Assembly: GCF_964355755.1 (NCBI RefSeq)
Contig: NC_092679.1
Location: forward strand, 13,506,932-13,570,931
Direction of reading: 5' to 3'
DNA length: 64,000 bases
Source: Antedon mediterranea
Lineage: Eukaryota; Echinodermata; Crinoidea; Comatulida; Antedonidae
Part shown: positions 51,618-63,209 of the stretch, one piece after another
How the letters are laid out: the number at the start of each line of letters is the position of its first letter
Position numbering within the stretch: position 1 is the stretch's first letter
The notes under the pieces: model-generated
The model's database searches: none
What the model saw: the letters and a program-made list of their open reading frames with translations, nothing else
Told to the model about the DNA's origin: nothing
Position numbers and translations under genes: made by a program

Positions 51618-52619
51618 GCTATCAAATTTTTCAGATAGAAATACCGGGCATTAAAGGAAATTAATTACTGGTTTTGTAGTCAAAAAGTAACTCTTTGTCA
51701 GTCTTCATTCAAGTACTGGACTTTTTTTATTTGAATGGTAAAAGTTATTAAAATGCAAGCTTGTTTTAATATAGAAATATGAAATAGTCAAACTGAAAAA
51801 CAATACACTGTCCCTAATTAAATTCTAGAATAAGACTAGCCTTTCAATTGCATTCTTCATTTCCAAATGATGGTAAGATCTCTTATTTACTTGGTTATTA
51901 GAATTTAGCAAAATCATTTTCAGCAAAAATTGGTGTTTGAAATATATTTTATCTCTACTGTAACTGGACTCCCAAATCTTGATATACCAGACTACAGTGT
52001 AAGTATTGACTACCATGCAACTTAATGTATATAAATGTAACTAAAGATTAAGTTGTACCAACGATGAAGTTGTACAGACGATGAAGCATAATATAATAAT
52101 TAAATTTATAATTTATTATAAAAAAAACTCCTGTATTTAAAATCACTTCAAGAGTACATTATAACTGGCTTCCCTTTCCATCAATAATTGTAAATAATAT
52201 TTTACCTAGTTTTGTGTTTGTTTCAATATTAATATATACAAATAAATTTTAACTTTATTTTAATTTGTATACCTACAAAATGGTATTACTGTAATCCCAA
52301 ACCAAGTTTCTGAATTATAAACTTTATTTTATAATATACAATTTTGAAAATTATTAAACCTATTCATTTGATATGTACATAAACAAACTAATTTTTATTT
52401 TTAGTAAAAGATGTGATATTAAAACGATAAGATAAACAATCAAGTATTATTGTCTACATTTGCCTCCATTTGTGTTTTTTATGAAATATGTACAAAGTGT
52501 ATTATTGCCAAAGAAAGAACCAAAAAAAAAAACAGGGAAGGAAAATGAAGCAAGAAAAAAAGAAACAGAAGAGAAAAAACATAATTAGAAAGACAGAAAG
52601 AAAGAATTAACTTCAAATC
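51618..52619. other. CFAP70 3' UTR and downstream AT-rich DNA
   Basis: Follows the CFAP70 stop. The first canonical AATAAA I see is at 52241-52246, a candidate polyadenylation signal giving a 3' UTR of about 640 bp. No other gene seen. Confidence 0.45.
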
Positions 52620-53440
52620 ATTCTTGGTTATGAATCACATGATAAACGTTGCTAAACTGGTGAAGAGGTAAAATTGTTACACAGCAAGTTATGAAACAGG
52701 TAATTTAAGCATTTAGTATGAAGTGATCTTTCTTAGTTATGAATCACGTGATAAACGTTGTTAAACCAGTGAACAGGTTAATTGTTACACAGCAAGTTAT
52801 GAAACAGGTAATTTAAGCATTTAGTATGAAGTGATTTTTATTGGTTATGAATCACATGTATAAACGTTGTTAAACCAGTGAACAGATTAATTGTTACACA
52901 GCATGTTATGTAACAGGTAATTTAAGCATTTAGTATGAAGTGATCTTTCTTGGTTATAAATCACATGATAAACGTTGTTAAACCAGTGAACAGGTTAATT
53001 GTTAACAGCAAGTTATGCAACAGGTAATTTAAGCATTTAGTATGAAGTGATTTTTCTTGGTTATGAATCACATGATAAACGTTGTTAAACCAGTGAACAG
53101 GTTAATTGTTACACAGCAAGTTATGAAACAGGTAATTTAAGCATTTAGTATGAAGTGATTTTTCTTGGTTATGGATCACATGATAAACGTTGTTAAACGG
53201 GTGAACAGGTTAATTGTTAACAGCAAGTTATGCAACAGGTAATTTAAGCATTTAGTATGAAGTGATCTTTCTTGGTTATGAATCACATGATAAACGTTGT
53301 TAAACCAGTGAACAGGTTAATTGTTACACAGCAAGTTATGCAACAGGTAATTTAAGCATTTAGTATGAATTGACCTTTCTTGGTTATGAATCACATGATA
53401 AACGTTGTTAAACTGGTGAACATGTTAATTGTTAAACCAG
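52619..53440 (+). repeat. 110-bp minisatellite downstream of CFAP70
   Basis: Seven to eight tandem copies of a unit of about 110 bp containing GGTTATGAATCACATGATAA and CAGGTAATTTAAGCATTTAG. Copies are highly similar, so expansion is recent. Confidence 0.93.
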
Positions 53441-53730
53441 TATGGTAATTTCAATTTTTCTCAAGACCAGTAAAATATTATGGTATTGGTATTGGTTTTG
53501 TAAGAGACAAAGAGACCTCAGACGTTGCCCTTTTTCAATAACATGCTTCTTTCTAAAGGGCCATGTTTTGTCTTTGGCAGCTATTTACTATCCACTATAA
53601 AAACGGTCAACAAAAAGATAATAAAACATCAGTACAAATGGAGTTTCTTTTATTTTATTGAATAATATAAAAAATATCAGAGCATATTTGGTAAGTTAAC
53701 ATCTACAGAAAAAAACTCTTTTTACATGCT

Positions 53731-53868
53731 AATGCTCTGTCTACACAATCAAAGTAGTTTGACAAAAAAAGTGTGATGTCCCCAAATATGTTAGTGATAT
53801 GAGATCATCGTGTCCATATATGGGCAGATCACATTTTTTTTTTCAACATAAAGTTTGACAGAGCTTTT
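53731..53868. mobile_element. Hairpin MITE, GTCTACACTATCAAA family, copy 4
   Basis: AATGCTCTGTCTACACAATC at the left; the right end AAAGTTTGACAGAGCTTTTA is slightly shortened. The core TGTCCATATATGGGCAGATC is shared with the other copies. Confidence 0.85.
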
Positions 53869-53999
53869 AAACATTTTCACAAGCACAACAAAAGATAATA
53901 TACAACACAAATAGAGTACATTATTTATTAAGTTTGTTTTGGCATACGAAATGAAACTTAATTTTATTTGAAGATATATTGTCCGCCTAAATTTTTTCA

Positions 54000-54235
54000 A
54001 ATTCTGTTGAATATGCCATTTTGATGTTCCATAATAGATTTATCTGTAAAACTGTAATTTAATGCAAAAAATAGTCAAATGGGCTGCAAGCCAAAGGGTT
54101 TTTGTTGAATTTAGCCATCTATTTGGTAATTTTATAAATGACAGCAATATTTTTTTCCCTGCAGAAATGACTACCTTTATTAAAACTAGAAAATGGCTTA
54201 TATTCAAAATCAGATTTTATTAATCTTTATTTTTC
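54000..54235 (+). repeat. Short interspersed repeat shared with 32700-32885
   Basis: See 32700. Similarity runs from a GTAATTTAATGCAAAAAATA region to AATCAGATTTTATTAATCTT. Confidence 0.5.
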
Positions 54236-54439
54236 ATGTTTTTTGGTGGACAGTACATCTTTAAAACAAAAAATCTTACACCTTTAATGCCACTTAGTGC
54301 TAAATAGGTTTTAATCTTCAGATCTACGACGTAAAAAAGGAAGTGTTTATTTTTTCGTTTTACTGGGTGCCCTATTCAATCTGAGACTGTTCTCCCAGGG
54401 GCCAGTAACGATGAGTGACTGTGTGACAGCGGCTGTGTG

Positions 54440-54600
54440 TGTACTAGTACACACTGGGGTCACCCCCTACTCATCTCATAAGTAGGTTCTTTAAAGTGCA
54501 CATGAAAAAGATGTGTACACTGGACCTACGGTTTATAGTCCAATTATCCAAGAAGACTTGTTCTACAGAACCATGGAGCGAGTGAGGTTTGAATACTTGC
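54440..54600 (-). repeat. tRNA-derived SINE, family A, copy 4 (partial)
   Basis: On the minus strand a decayed head (AAGTATTCAAACCTCAC) is followed by the family body: GCTCCATGGTTCTGTAG, GGACTATAAACCGTAGGTCC and GTACACATCTTT. The A-box end is lost. Confidence 0.7.
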
Positions 54601-55428
54601 CGTTGTTATTTATACGCACTACGGTATGTATTAGAGCAATGGTAAATAGTCACTGACCAAGGCGATTTGCCATTGTGGTATGAATGGCCTATAAACCTAA
54701 TTGTATTCCGAATACGTTTTTAAATGGGCCTGTGTTTGCTGTATTGTGGTCGATAGGAGGCTTCTTACATGTTAAGTAAGTAGCATACACTATAAAGAAA
54801 GAGTGTTGCAACATGAACATGAAATTGACTCATTCTGTTAAAGACAATGCTTATTGGGTACATACTAAACACTAACTCAACCTTCGATTGGTCTAGTATT
54901 TTGAAGAAATGATTATCTCTTTTGGCAGTACCATCTCGTCAGATTGTTTGCTGTTTTCGATATCACTTAGGTACATACATTGAATTATATACATAATTAT
55001 GGAGTTTGAATATCTTTAGAGAAGAGTTCATTCAATATTGTCTGTACTGTCTTTATGGTACTGGTTCAGTCCTTTTAACATAACTTATAGTGCACAAATA
55101 TCTTAATATATAGTTTTTTAATATAGCTTTATAACAATTCAATTCTATGCAAAATGAACAATTTCTAAAAAGAAATAGCCACCATTTTTTCTGCTTACTT
55201 TAAAAGGAAATTTAAAGTAGTAAATTATAGTTTATACACATGCACAAGTACTTTCTTTAAATACGAAAGATGTGGTGTATGTATGTGGGTAGATTTCTCC
55301 ACAGGGTAAAGTTTTAACCACAGTAAATGACAACTTATCTTTGTAGACCAATAATATCTACAGTGAAACCATAAACATGTAGGACATGCTAATTTCTAAT
55401 ACAATTAAAACAAATAATTTTACCAATA

Positions 55429-55967
55429 ATGTATTGTCCCTTGAAACACAAAAAATGAAAAAAAAATATTCTAAATTTAAATTGGCCATATCAAAGTAAT
55501 GTTAAAGTTATTCACTTTAAGTCGAAAATTCGAGCCAAAAACAACAGTTTATGTAATTAACAGGTAAATTAATTAGATTACATTTCGTCTGAGAAATCGT
55601 CGCAAGTGAAAGTAAACAAAGATTTCAAACCATGAGTATGCATTATGCATGATGCTAATTAGGATTGTTTACAACTCATCACGGTTGAGAAGGTGTTTTC
55701 ACACAGATCGCGAGGAAGTTTTATGATTATGCATACAGAGTAGCCAAACAAGCGCATTGCATTATGGGATATGTTTTGATTGAAAACTTTGACTGGAAGT
55801 CAAAGTTATTTTTTGAACACAAAAACATCTGTATTTCGGTTAAATAATTTTTTTTGGGACTAATTTTTGGTGAAAGTTAATAACTATTATGATACTTCAA
55901 AATGACCCAATTTTTTTAAATTTAAAAAAAAAAATTTTTTTGGAATTAGTCAAAGGGACAATACATC
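55429..55967. mobile_element. MITE with ATGTATTGTCCCTT ends
   Basis: ATGTATTGTCCCTTGA at the left and its complement (TCAAAGGGACAATACAT) at the right bound 539 bp. Homopolymer A/T arms lie just inside. No frame. Confidence 0.78.
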
Positions 55968-55976
55968 TTTAATATT

Positions 55977-57870
55977 AGGATGGCTCCAACTTTTCATTTT
56001 TTCTAATAGTTTTTCATCTTTAAAATATAATATTTTATATCTATTTTGATTATTATATGGATTTAGTGCAGGTTTCCTGTAGACATCTATATAGAAAATG
56101 ATGCTGTATTACACATTCCAGAAGACCTAGACTTTGATTTAAATGTAAATTTGCCATGTCGTGCAATTTATTCTGCCAATAGTTTTGGCTGTATTACTGA
56201 TATTCGATTGTTGTAAGTTTGATTGATATATTGTTGGGTCTGAATGACTTTCATTGCATAGCCCTTCTTGTTTCCATGGGCCAGCTCATCTTGAAGGTCT
56301 CTTTAACCTTAAGGCAAGGTTGCTTAATTAAAAGATTAACCAATTACAGTGTCCTGTGGATTCACCCCTGCTGTGACCCAGGCTTAGTTTATACATAGGC
56401 CCTGTACCGTATATATATGCAGTATATATACCACATAAATATCCCCATTGTTTGTGGATATTATACGGTATATTCCAAAATATAACATATATTTCGTAGC
56501 CCGTTTCTGCTGCACTCAAAATATACCGTATATGTGACCCGGCCCATGACACAAGGTCAAAAACTAACAAAGCGCGACGCGTTTGTTTGGTTTTTCTGCT
56601 GCATTGACACACACGTGTACAAGCAAGAAACAGATCAAAATTTCACTGTGGACTGAAGAAATAACTATTTTTGCAATTCAATTGGTTGGGGGGGGGGGGG
56701 GGGAGACTGCATGGCAACAGAAGAGATACCGAGATTTACAAAAGTATCTCAAACAAAATAAAAGCAGAATTTGTGGTAGACTTAACGCCAAAGAAAGTTA
56801 ACAGCAAACTCAAAATTGTACGAAAACAGTACAATTTGGCAAAACACAACACACATTCCAGAAGACCTAGACTTTGATTTAAATGTAAATTTGCCATGTC
56901 GTGCAATTTATTCTGCCAATAGTTTTGGCTGTATTACTGATATTCAATTGTTGTAAGTTCGATCAATATATTGTTGGGTTTGAATGACTTTCATTGCATA
57001 GCCCTTCTTGTTTCCATGGGCCAGCAACCGAACCTCAAGCTGCAGAGAGTATAGACACCAGCTTGTGGAAGCTCTTCCTACAAACAGGGAAACAAGAAGC
57101 AAATTGGTCTGTAGCAAAACTAAAAGGAGAACTGAAGAAACATGCAATTGTACACCCATCTAATGCTAAAAAGGATGTGGTGTATGTATGTGGGTAGATT
57201 TCTCCACATGGTGAAGTTTTAACCACAGTAAATGATTGTCATTTCATTAATTAATAAATATTAAAAGGGCTCCAACTTTTTTTTTTCTAATAATTTTTCA
57301 TCTTTAGAATATTATATTTTATATCTATTTTGATCATTATATGGATTGTTTGATTGCAGGTATCCTGTAGACATCTATGGAAACTGATGCTGTATTACAC
57401 ATTCCAGAAGATCTAGACTTTGATTTAAATGTAAATTTGCCATGTCGTGCAATTTATTCTGCCAATAGTTTTGGCTGTATTACTGATATTCGATTGTTGT
57501 AAGTTCGATCAATATATTGTTGGGTCTGAATGACTTTCATTGCATAGCCCTTCTTGTTTCCATGGGCCAGCAACCGAACCTCAAGCTGCAGAGAGTATAG
57601 ACACCAGCTTGTGGAAGCTCTTCCTACAAACAGGGAAGCAAGAAGACAATTGGTCTGTAGCAAAACTAAAAGGAGAACTGAAGAAACATGCAATTGTACA
57701 CCCATCTAATGCTAAAAAAAACTATTTTGTTTATTTGAACTCTTTCTATGGAAAACATACAAAACCCCACGTTACACTAGGACAAAGAGAATTTCAAGTA
57801 GAATTTATACAAAAAATATTAAGCAGAAACTTATATCTTTTGATAGACAGAAGTCTCAAGACAAGATAAA
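55977..57870 (+). mobile_element. Triplicated cassette with Myb/SANT-like and SAP-like fragments
   Basis: Three copies of a block (55977-56290, 56850-57022, 57266-57567) encode the same peptide end: HIPEDLDFDLNVNLPCRAI, then YSANSFGCITDI and a stop. In copies 1 and 3 an acceptor-like GCAG precedes it. Between them, 56650-56848 encodes a Myb/SANT-like domain in two frames (LWTEEITIF before a 16-G run; NRRDTEIYKSISNKI and LKIVRKQYNLAK after). A second block, twice (57023-57175, 57568-57718), encodes SIDTSLWKLFLQTGKQE and VAKLKGELKKHAIVHPSNAK, the latter resembling a SAP motif. It looks like duplicated debris of a transposon or a TE-derived gene. No complete gene can be assembled. Confidence 0.6.
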
Positions 57871-58950
57871 AAAATTTCAGAAGCAAAAAGAAAGAGACGG
57901 CCACGGCGGCCATAGCCACCATCCTACGCAGCACCCTGTTTGTTCCAGTAGTGATGGAAGGAGGTTTTCAAGCCCACACAACCAACGAACAGCTCAACAA
58001 GTGAATGAGAATGTAGAGGTGGTTGAGGATGTGAAGACAACACTCTCCTAATCACCACAGCGGCCATAGACACCATCCTTAATACGCGGCACCCCAGAGT
58101 CCTGCGACTTGGGGAACATGTTTCTTTTATTATTGACCTTTTCCAGTCATTAATTAGAAGGTGGTACATATATTATAACAACCGATTCTATTATCTCTAT
58201 TTCGAATTAGAAAACAATATTGCTTTATTTCACAGATAATGTGGACGGAACATTCGGCATTTTGTTACTAATGGACACTTAACATTAGAACAGTCAGGAA
58301 AATTCAAAAGCATTGCCATATTACTCTATACGAGGTACCTGCTATGTGCTGTACACTTGTTAAAAAGTTAACACTAGACTGAAACAACGTTCATACAGTG
58401 TAGTATGCCTCCTATCTACAATTCGCAATTGATATTCAGATTCTGAATGAATTTAGGTTGAGACAGCAATGCAAAGAGAAAATTAATAAGTGGTCATACT
58501 GCATTCATGTGGTGTCTCCTGTGTGTATTCTCAAATGATTCATGAATTGTATATTTAAATTATTAAAGACAGCACTCTCCCAATCGTCACGAAGGCCTTA
58601 GACACCATCCGTACATCCAATAAATACTACTTTAAAAAGCCGCTATAAATATGCATCGGAATGAGAGTGGCAATGAGGATTAACTTTAAAAGAATAAACA
58701 CTAGGACAAAGAGAATTTCAAGTAGAATTTATAAAAAAATATTAAGCAGAAGCTTAAATACATCTTAAGACAAGATAAAGAATTTGCAGAAGCAAAAAGA
58801 CAGATGTAATTGGGTATACCGCATTCATGTGGTGTCTCCTGTTTGTATTCTCAAATGATGCATGAATTCTATATTTATAAGACAGCACTCTCCCAATCAT
58901 ACACAGGACACAGAGTTCAAAATATTGCTTTCAAAATTGACCAACATATA
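57870..58950. repeat. Duplicated scraps with a broken C2H2 zinc finger
   Basis: Non-coding patchwork. GGACAAAGAGAATTTCAAGT occurs at 57779 and 58705. Variants of ACTCTCCTAATCACCACAGC occur near 58042, 58570 and 58885. On the minus strand at 58497-58545, NHLRIHTGDT of a C2H2 finger is followed one base out of frame by HECSM; a second piece lies near 58820-58865. No intact finger array remains. Confidence 0.55.
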
Positions 58951-60012
58951 ATAGTCAAATGCTGATTGTGTTTAATTTCTTTCCACAATGTTCACATTCA
59001 TAGGTTTTTCTCTTGCGTGTATTCCTATCTATTCTCTTTAAAGTTCTTGCCACAATGTTGGCACTCTCCTAATTGCCATGACACCATTGGTACTTGGCAC
59101 CCTAGATCCAGGGACTATTATTGATCCACCATGCTAGGGTCCAATCGGAATCCAGTTGCTGGTTCCTTTAATGGTGGAAGAGGTGGAAGATGTGCAGGAA
59201 TGTGGGAAATTTTAACAATGTCAATGATTCCAAATAAGGATCAAATTGATGCTGTTGACATTTGTGAACATTTAATCCAATGTGATACTCAAGACATCCA
59301 GGAAAACTTAAACAATCAATTATTATCAAAGGAATGATAAATACTTTAGATTTAAAATATACTAAAGAAAGTCCTGGAGAAATGCAATTTCATGACTGAC
59401 AAAATGCTATGCTAAAATATCCAAGACAAGATAAATATAAATTAATATTTGTTATATTTAATAAGTAACGATGAATAATTCAGATTTAAAATTCAATAGT
59501 CAAATGCTGATTGTGTTTAATTTCTTTCCACAATGTTCACATTCATAGGTTTTTCTCTTGCGTGTATTCCTATCTATTCTCTTTAAAGTTCTTGCCACAA
59601 TGTTGGCACTCTCCTAATTGCCATGACACCATTGGTACTTGGCACCCTAGATCCAGGGACTATTATTGATCCACCACGCTAGGGTCCAATCAGAATCCAG
59701 TTGCTGGTTCCTTTAATGGTGGAAGAGGTGGAAGATGTGCAGGAATGTGGGAAATTTTAACAATGTTAATGATTCCAAATAAGGATCAAATTGATGCTGT
59801 TGACATTTGTGAACATTTAATCCAATGTGATACTCAAGACATCCAGGAAAACGTAAACAATAAATTATTATCAAAGGAATGATAAATACTTTAGATTTAA
59901 AATATAATCAAGAAAGTCCTGGAGAAAAGAAATTTCATGACTGACAACAATGCTAAAATATCCAAGACAAGATAAATATCAATTAATATTTATTATATTT
60001 AATAAGTAACGA
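58951..60012. repeat. 545-bp tandem duplication with zinc-finger remnants
   Basis: 58951-59495 and 59496-60012 are near-identical. On the minus strand each holds a C2H2 remnant: CQHCGKNFKENR then stop, and YECEHCGKKLN after HAREKP with a 1-base shift. Plus-strand frames are unrelated to known proteins. Confidence 0.85.
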
Positions 60013-60920
60013 TGAATACTTTAGATTTAAAATATACTAAAGAAAGTCCTTGAGAAATATGCAATTTCATGACTGACAACAATGCTAAAAATATCCAAGA
60101 CAAGGTAAATATCAATTAATATTTATTATATTTAATAAGGAACGATGAATAATTTAGAATCAAAATATACTAAGGTCCTGGAGAAATATGCAATTTTATG
60201 ACTGACAACAATGCTAAAAATATCCAAGACAAGGTAAATATCAATTAATATTTATTATATTTAATAAGGAACGATGAATACTTTAGCGTTAAGCGTCAAG
60301 GCCCAGTTTGAAACCGATTTAGATTATTTCAATGGACAAAGTGGAAGCCTACTGCTGAAAGAGCATTACAGAGTGATTTTCTGTACATGGTTTCAAGATT
60401 TAACAACCCTCGGATACCTGGCAGGATCGGATTTTAACATCAGGCAGCCAAGATTATCTTAGGTACAGATACTTATCTGCCATATTTTATTTATCTGTAA
60501 TTGAAGCATCGCCTATAGAGATGAGCACTGTAAAAGCAATTATTGAATGTAGCTTATAAATGGCTGACAAATTCCAGCTGAAGCAGATAACTGCTCATAT
60601 TTGATCCAAGCAATTTATGCTAGTCAAAGAGATGCGATGAACAAATAAAAATTTTAAATATTTTAGATTCAAAATATTGCTGAAAGTCTTTCAGAAATAT
60701 GTAATTATCTGTTACAGCGGAATGCTAAAAATATCCAGGACAAAGTAAACATCAATTCTTATTTCTTATATTGAATAAGAAAAAATGAATACTTTCAAAA
60801 TATACTAAAAAAAGTCATGAAGAAATATACAATTTGTTACGGAGAAGAATGCTAAAAATATAAAGGTAAACATCAATTGATATTTCATATAGAAAATGGA
60901 AAGATTTTAGATTCTAAACA
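59883..60920 (+). repeat. Tandem ladder of about 130-bp AT-rich units
   Basis: Units contain TCATGACTGACAACAATGCT, ATATCCAAGACAAGGTAAAT and AACGATGAATACTTTAG (60009, 60143, 60270), with diverged units to about 60920. A plus-strand C2H2 linker complement (minus strand GGAGAAACCTTATGAATG) follows at about 60950-60985. Confidence 0.75.
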
Positions 60921-61654
60921 CATTTTGTTAATTTTTTTTCCACAATTTTCACATTCATAAGGTTTCTCTCCATATGTATTCCTAGATCAACAAACCGAAA
61001 ATAACAATAATGCCAAATTTCCTCAATTTTCACTAGGCCTAAGTGACAACTCACCTTGGTATCAAAGTAAAGAGCCGCGATTTACATAAACAACAGCTTG
61101 TGGTCTGACAGTGCAACATAAACAGAGAGAGTATATTGATCCAGTTCGTTTGGTCAAAGTTTTGCTTTTTAAATATTCCTTTTTACAAGACAACATAAGT
61201 ATAAAGATTCAAGGAGATGGTGCTCAAATGGGTAGTCGTAAAATTACTTGTGGGAATTTCATTTCTTAACCACGAAATAAAGCTGTTTGGCATATCCTAT
61301 CAAAATCTAAAAGAAATTTGCCCAGTTACACTTTTCTATGATTGTGATAACCTAGAAGAAAACTTAAAAATTCCTTTTCTGGAAAGATTAAACATTTTCA
61401 ATCAAATTTTACCTTTTATTTAAGTGGAGATGAAATGTTCATCCAAGGTATAAAAAGAGAAAGGTTGGAATATCTATAATGAATGTAGCAAAAAGTAAAA
61501 AAAAAATGTTATAGAAAACGGTATGCGAACAGACTTGACCATGCCTAATATTGATAGTTATCCATTCATTTTCATACTGCCATCCATTCCACTTATCCAT
61601 ATACTGGCATGCATTCTTCTCTGGATTTCAATGTGTACCGAAACATTTTTGTCA

Positions 61655-62705
61655 TTAGAAGTTGAGAAAATATTTTCACTTGGAAATAAAAGTAATGGTT
61701 AACAATTCGCTTAGAGACTTCCCAAATCGGTGGAAGTATGTAGATGATTTGTCAATATGTGAAGTTCACAACAAGAAAACCCCGCCTAATGTTCAAGATC
61801 AATTAAACGAACTATCACAATGGACCAAAGACAATAATATGATAATTAATATTGAAAAAACTAACTTTATGAACATTTCTTTTGCCAAATCTCAACCCAT
61901 TGTTAAATCATTTACGATAAATAATATAAAAATAACCAATGTTGAATGCTTAAAGTTACTTGGGGTTCAGATCACTAATGATCTGAAATGGAATATGCAT
62001 ATCCACGATGTTGTTAATAGAGCCAGTAAGAGATTACATATGTTGACATGTTTAAAAAGATTTGGAATGCCTTGTAACCATCTGCGTCAAATGTATATTA
62101 GCCACATAAGACCTGTAACTGAATATGCGTGTCCGGTATTGCACTCTGCCTTAACCATAGCACAATCCATGGAGCTTGAATCTATACAGAAACGCGCATG
62201 TAGAATAATTCTCGGACAAAAATATGCATCTTATGATCAAGCAATTAAACTACTTAATCTTAAATTTTTAGATCAAAGAAGAGAAGATATTCTTCTTGAT
62301 TTTGCTAAAAATCTTAACAAAATCGTCCCTAACGCACTTCCTAAATTGAGAGGCGAAACGTGTGGCAGGATACTTAGGAATGCTAAGAAGCAAAGTGAAA
62401 TATATGGCAATACTAAAAGATTCAACAACTCATGTTTCCCAGCACTGTGTAGACTAATTAATAAACCAAAATAAACACATTTCGTGCTTAAGAACAACAA
62501 TAATAATAATAAGTACTTTCATCAGTTTTTTCCATGTGTAATATCTCCTTTTTAAAAATATTTTTTTTTTTAACTTTTTAACTTTTTAATGTTGTAAATT
62601 TTGATGTTTGAAAGCTTGTACCAATTTTATATGTAAATCTCTCGCAATTAAGTTTTATTTTATATATACTGCAAAGAGAAATATTGAATAAAAGCAGAAT
62701 GAATG
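61655..62705 (+). mobile_element. 5'-truncated LINE with intact YVDD box
   Basis: The frame 61662-62474 encodes the C-terminal 260 residues of a non-LTR reverse transcriptase in one piece. It holds the catalytic box KYVDDLSICEV, then INIEKTNFMNI, LKLLGVQITNDLKWNMHI, RASKRLHMLTCLKRFG, YISHIRPVTEYACPV and RVQ-like SIQKRACRIILGQ. The stop is at 62472. The 3' UTR ends in AATAAAAGCAGAATGAATGA, a (GAAT)n tail as in CR1/L2-type elements. The upstream fingers and endonuclease are missing, so it cannot move itself. An unbroken frame suggests recent insertion. Confidence 0.9.
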
Positions 62706-63140
62706 AATGCAATTGTGCCATGTTCAGTTGGAGTTCCTTTGTTAATATTCTTTTCTAAACATCTGCTGTGTTTCAAATCTAAAACATATTTTTACAAATA
62801 AGTAACGTACATACAATAATTCTGTATTGTATGTACTTTAAATGCCAATGAATGTTATTTAGCCTAGGCCCCTTTACCATTTTAAAACTTGGGCATTGTT
62901 TAGAAGATAGCAGTTTATATTTAGGCATCATTCCTAGGCTAGCTAGGCCCCTATATCACACACATGGATAGGTAGGACTGCAGTTTATAACTGTTACTAA
63001 GCCTAGCCCTATACTTACTAGCCTAGCTAGGCTTTCTTAGAGAGGACAGTTTTAATATCATTGATGGAGGAAAATGGTTTTATAAATTATTTATTTAATA
63101 TAAAATTATATTAATTATTACTCAGAAAAGAAAATCAATC
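62706..63140. other. AT-rich spacer between the LINE and the PRP18-H4 chimera
   Basis: No frame or conserved motif. It contains repeated CCTAGGC/CTAGCTAGGC words (62868-63032). Confidence 0.5.
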
Positions 63141-63158
63141 TCTTTTGGTTCAAATGGT

Positions 63159-63174
63159 GGCTCTGAAAAGAGCC
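63159..63174 (-). terminator. Second histone-type 3' stem-loop, downstream of the PRP18 fragment
   Basis: Minus strand GGCTCTTTTCAGAGCC then ACCA is the consensus histone 3' stem-loop, with the same flanks as the H4 copy (TTTGAACCAAAAGA follows). It lies 35 bp past the stop of the PRP18 fragment, not of a histone frame. Confidence 0.9.
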
Positions 63175-63209
63175 TTTTGGTGTGAGAAGTCTTTGACTGT
63201 GTGTACTGC

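Noticed and set aside
52619-53440. CRISPR-like array
   Set aside because: Units are contiguous tandem repeats without unique spacers, in a eukaryotic genome.
56686-56702. Programmed frameshift at the poly-G run in the Myb/SANT-like frame
   Set aside because: A homopolymer of this length is more simply slippage or sequencing uncertainty in a decayed transposon fragment.
59131-59337. 68-codon Gly-rich frame
   Set aside because: Occurs in a duplicated repeat; the second copy has the ATG changed to ACG and no family match is evident.
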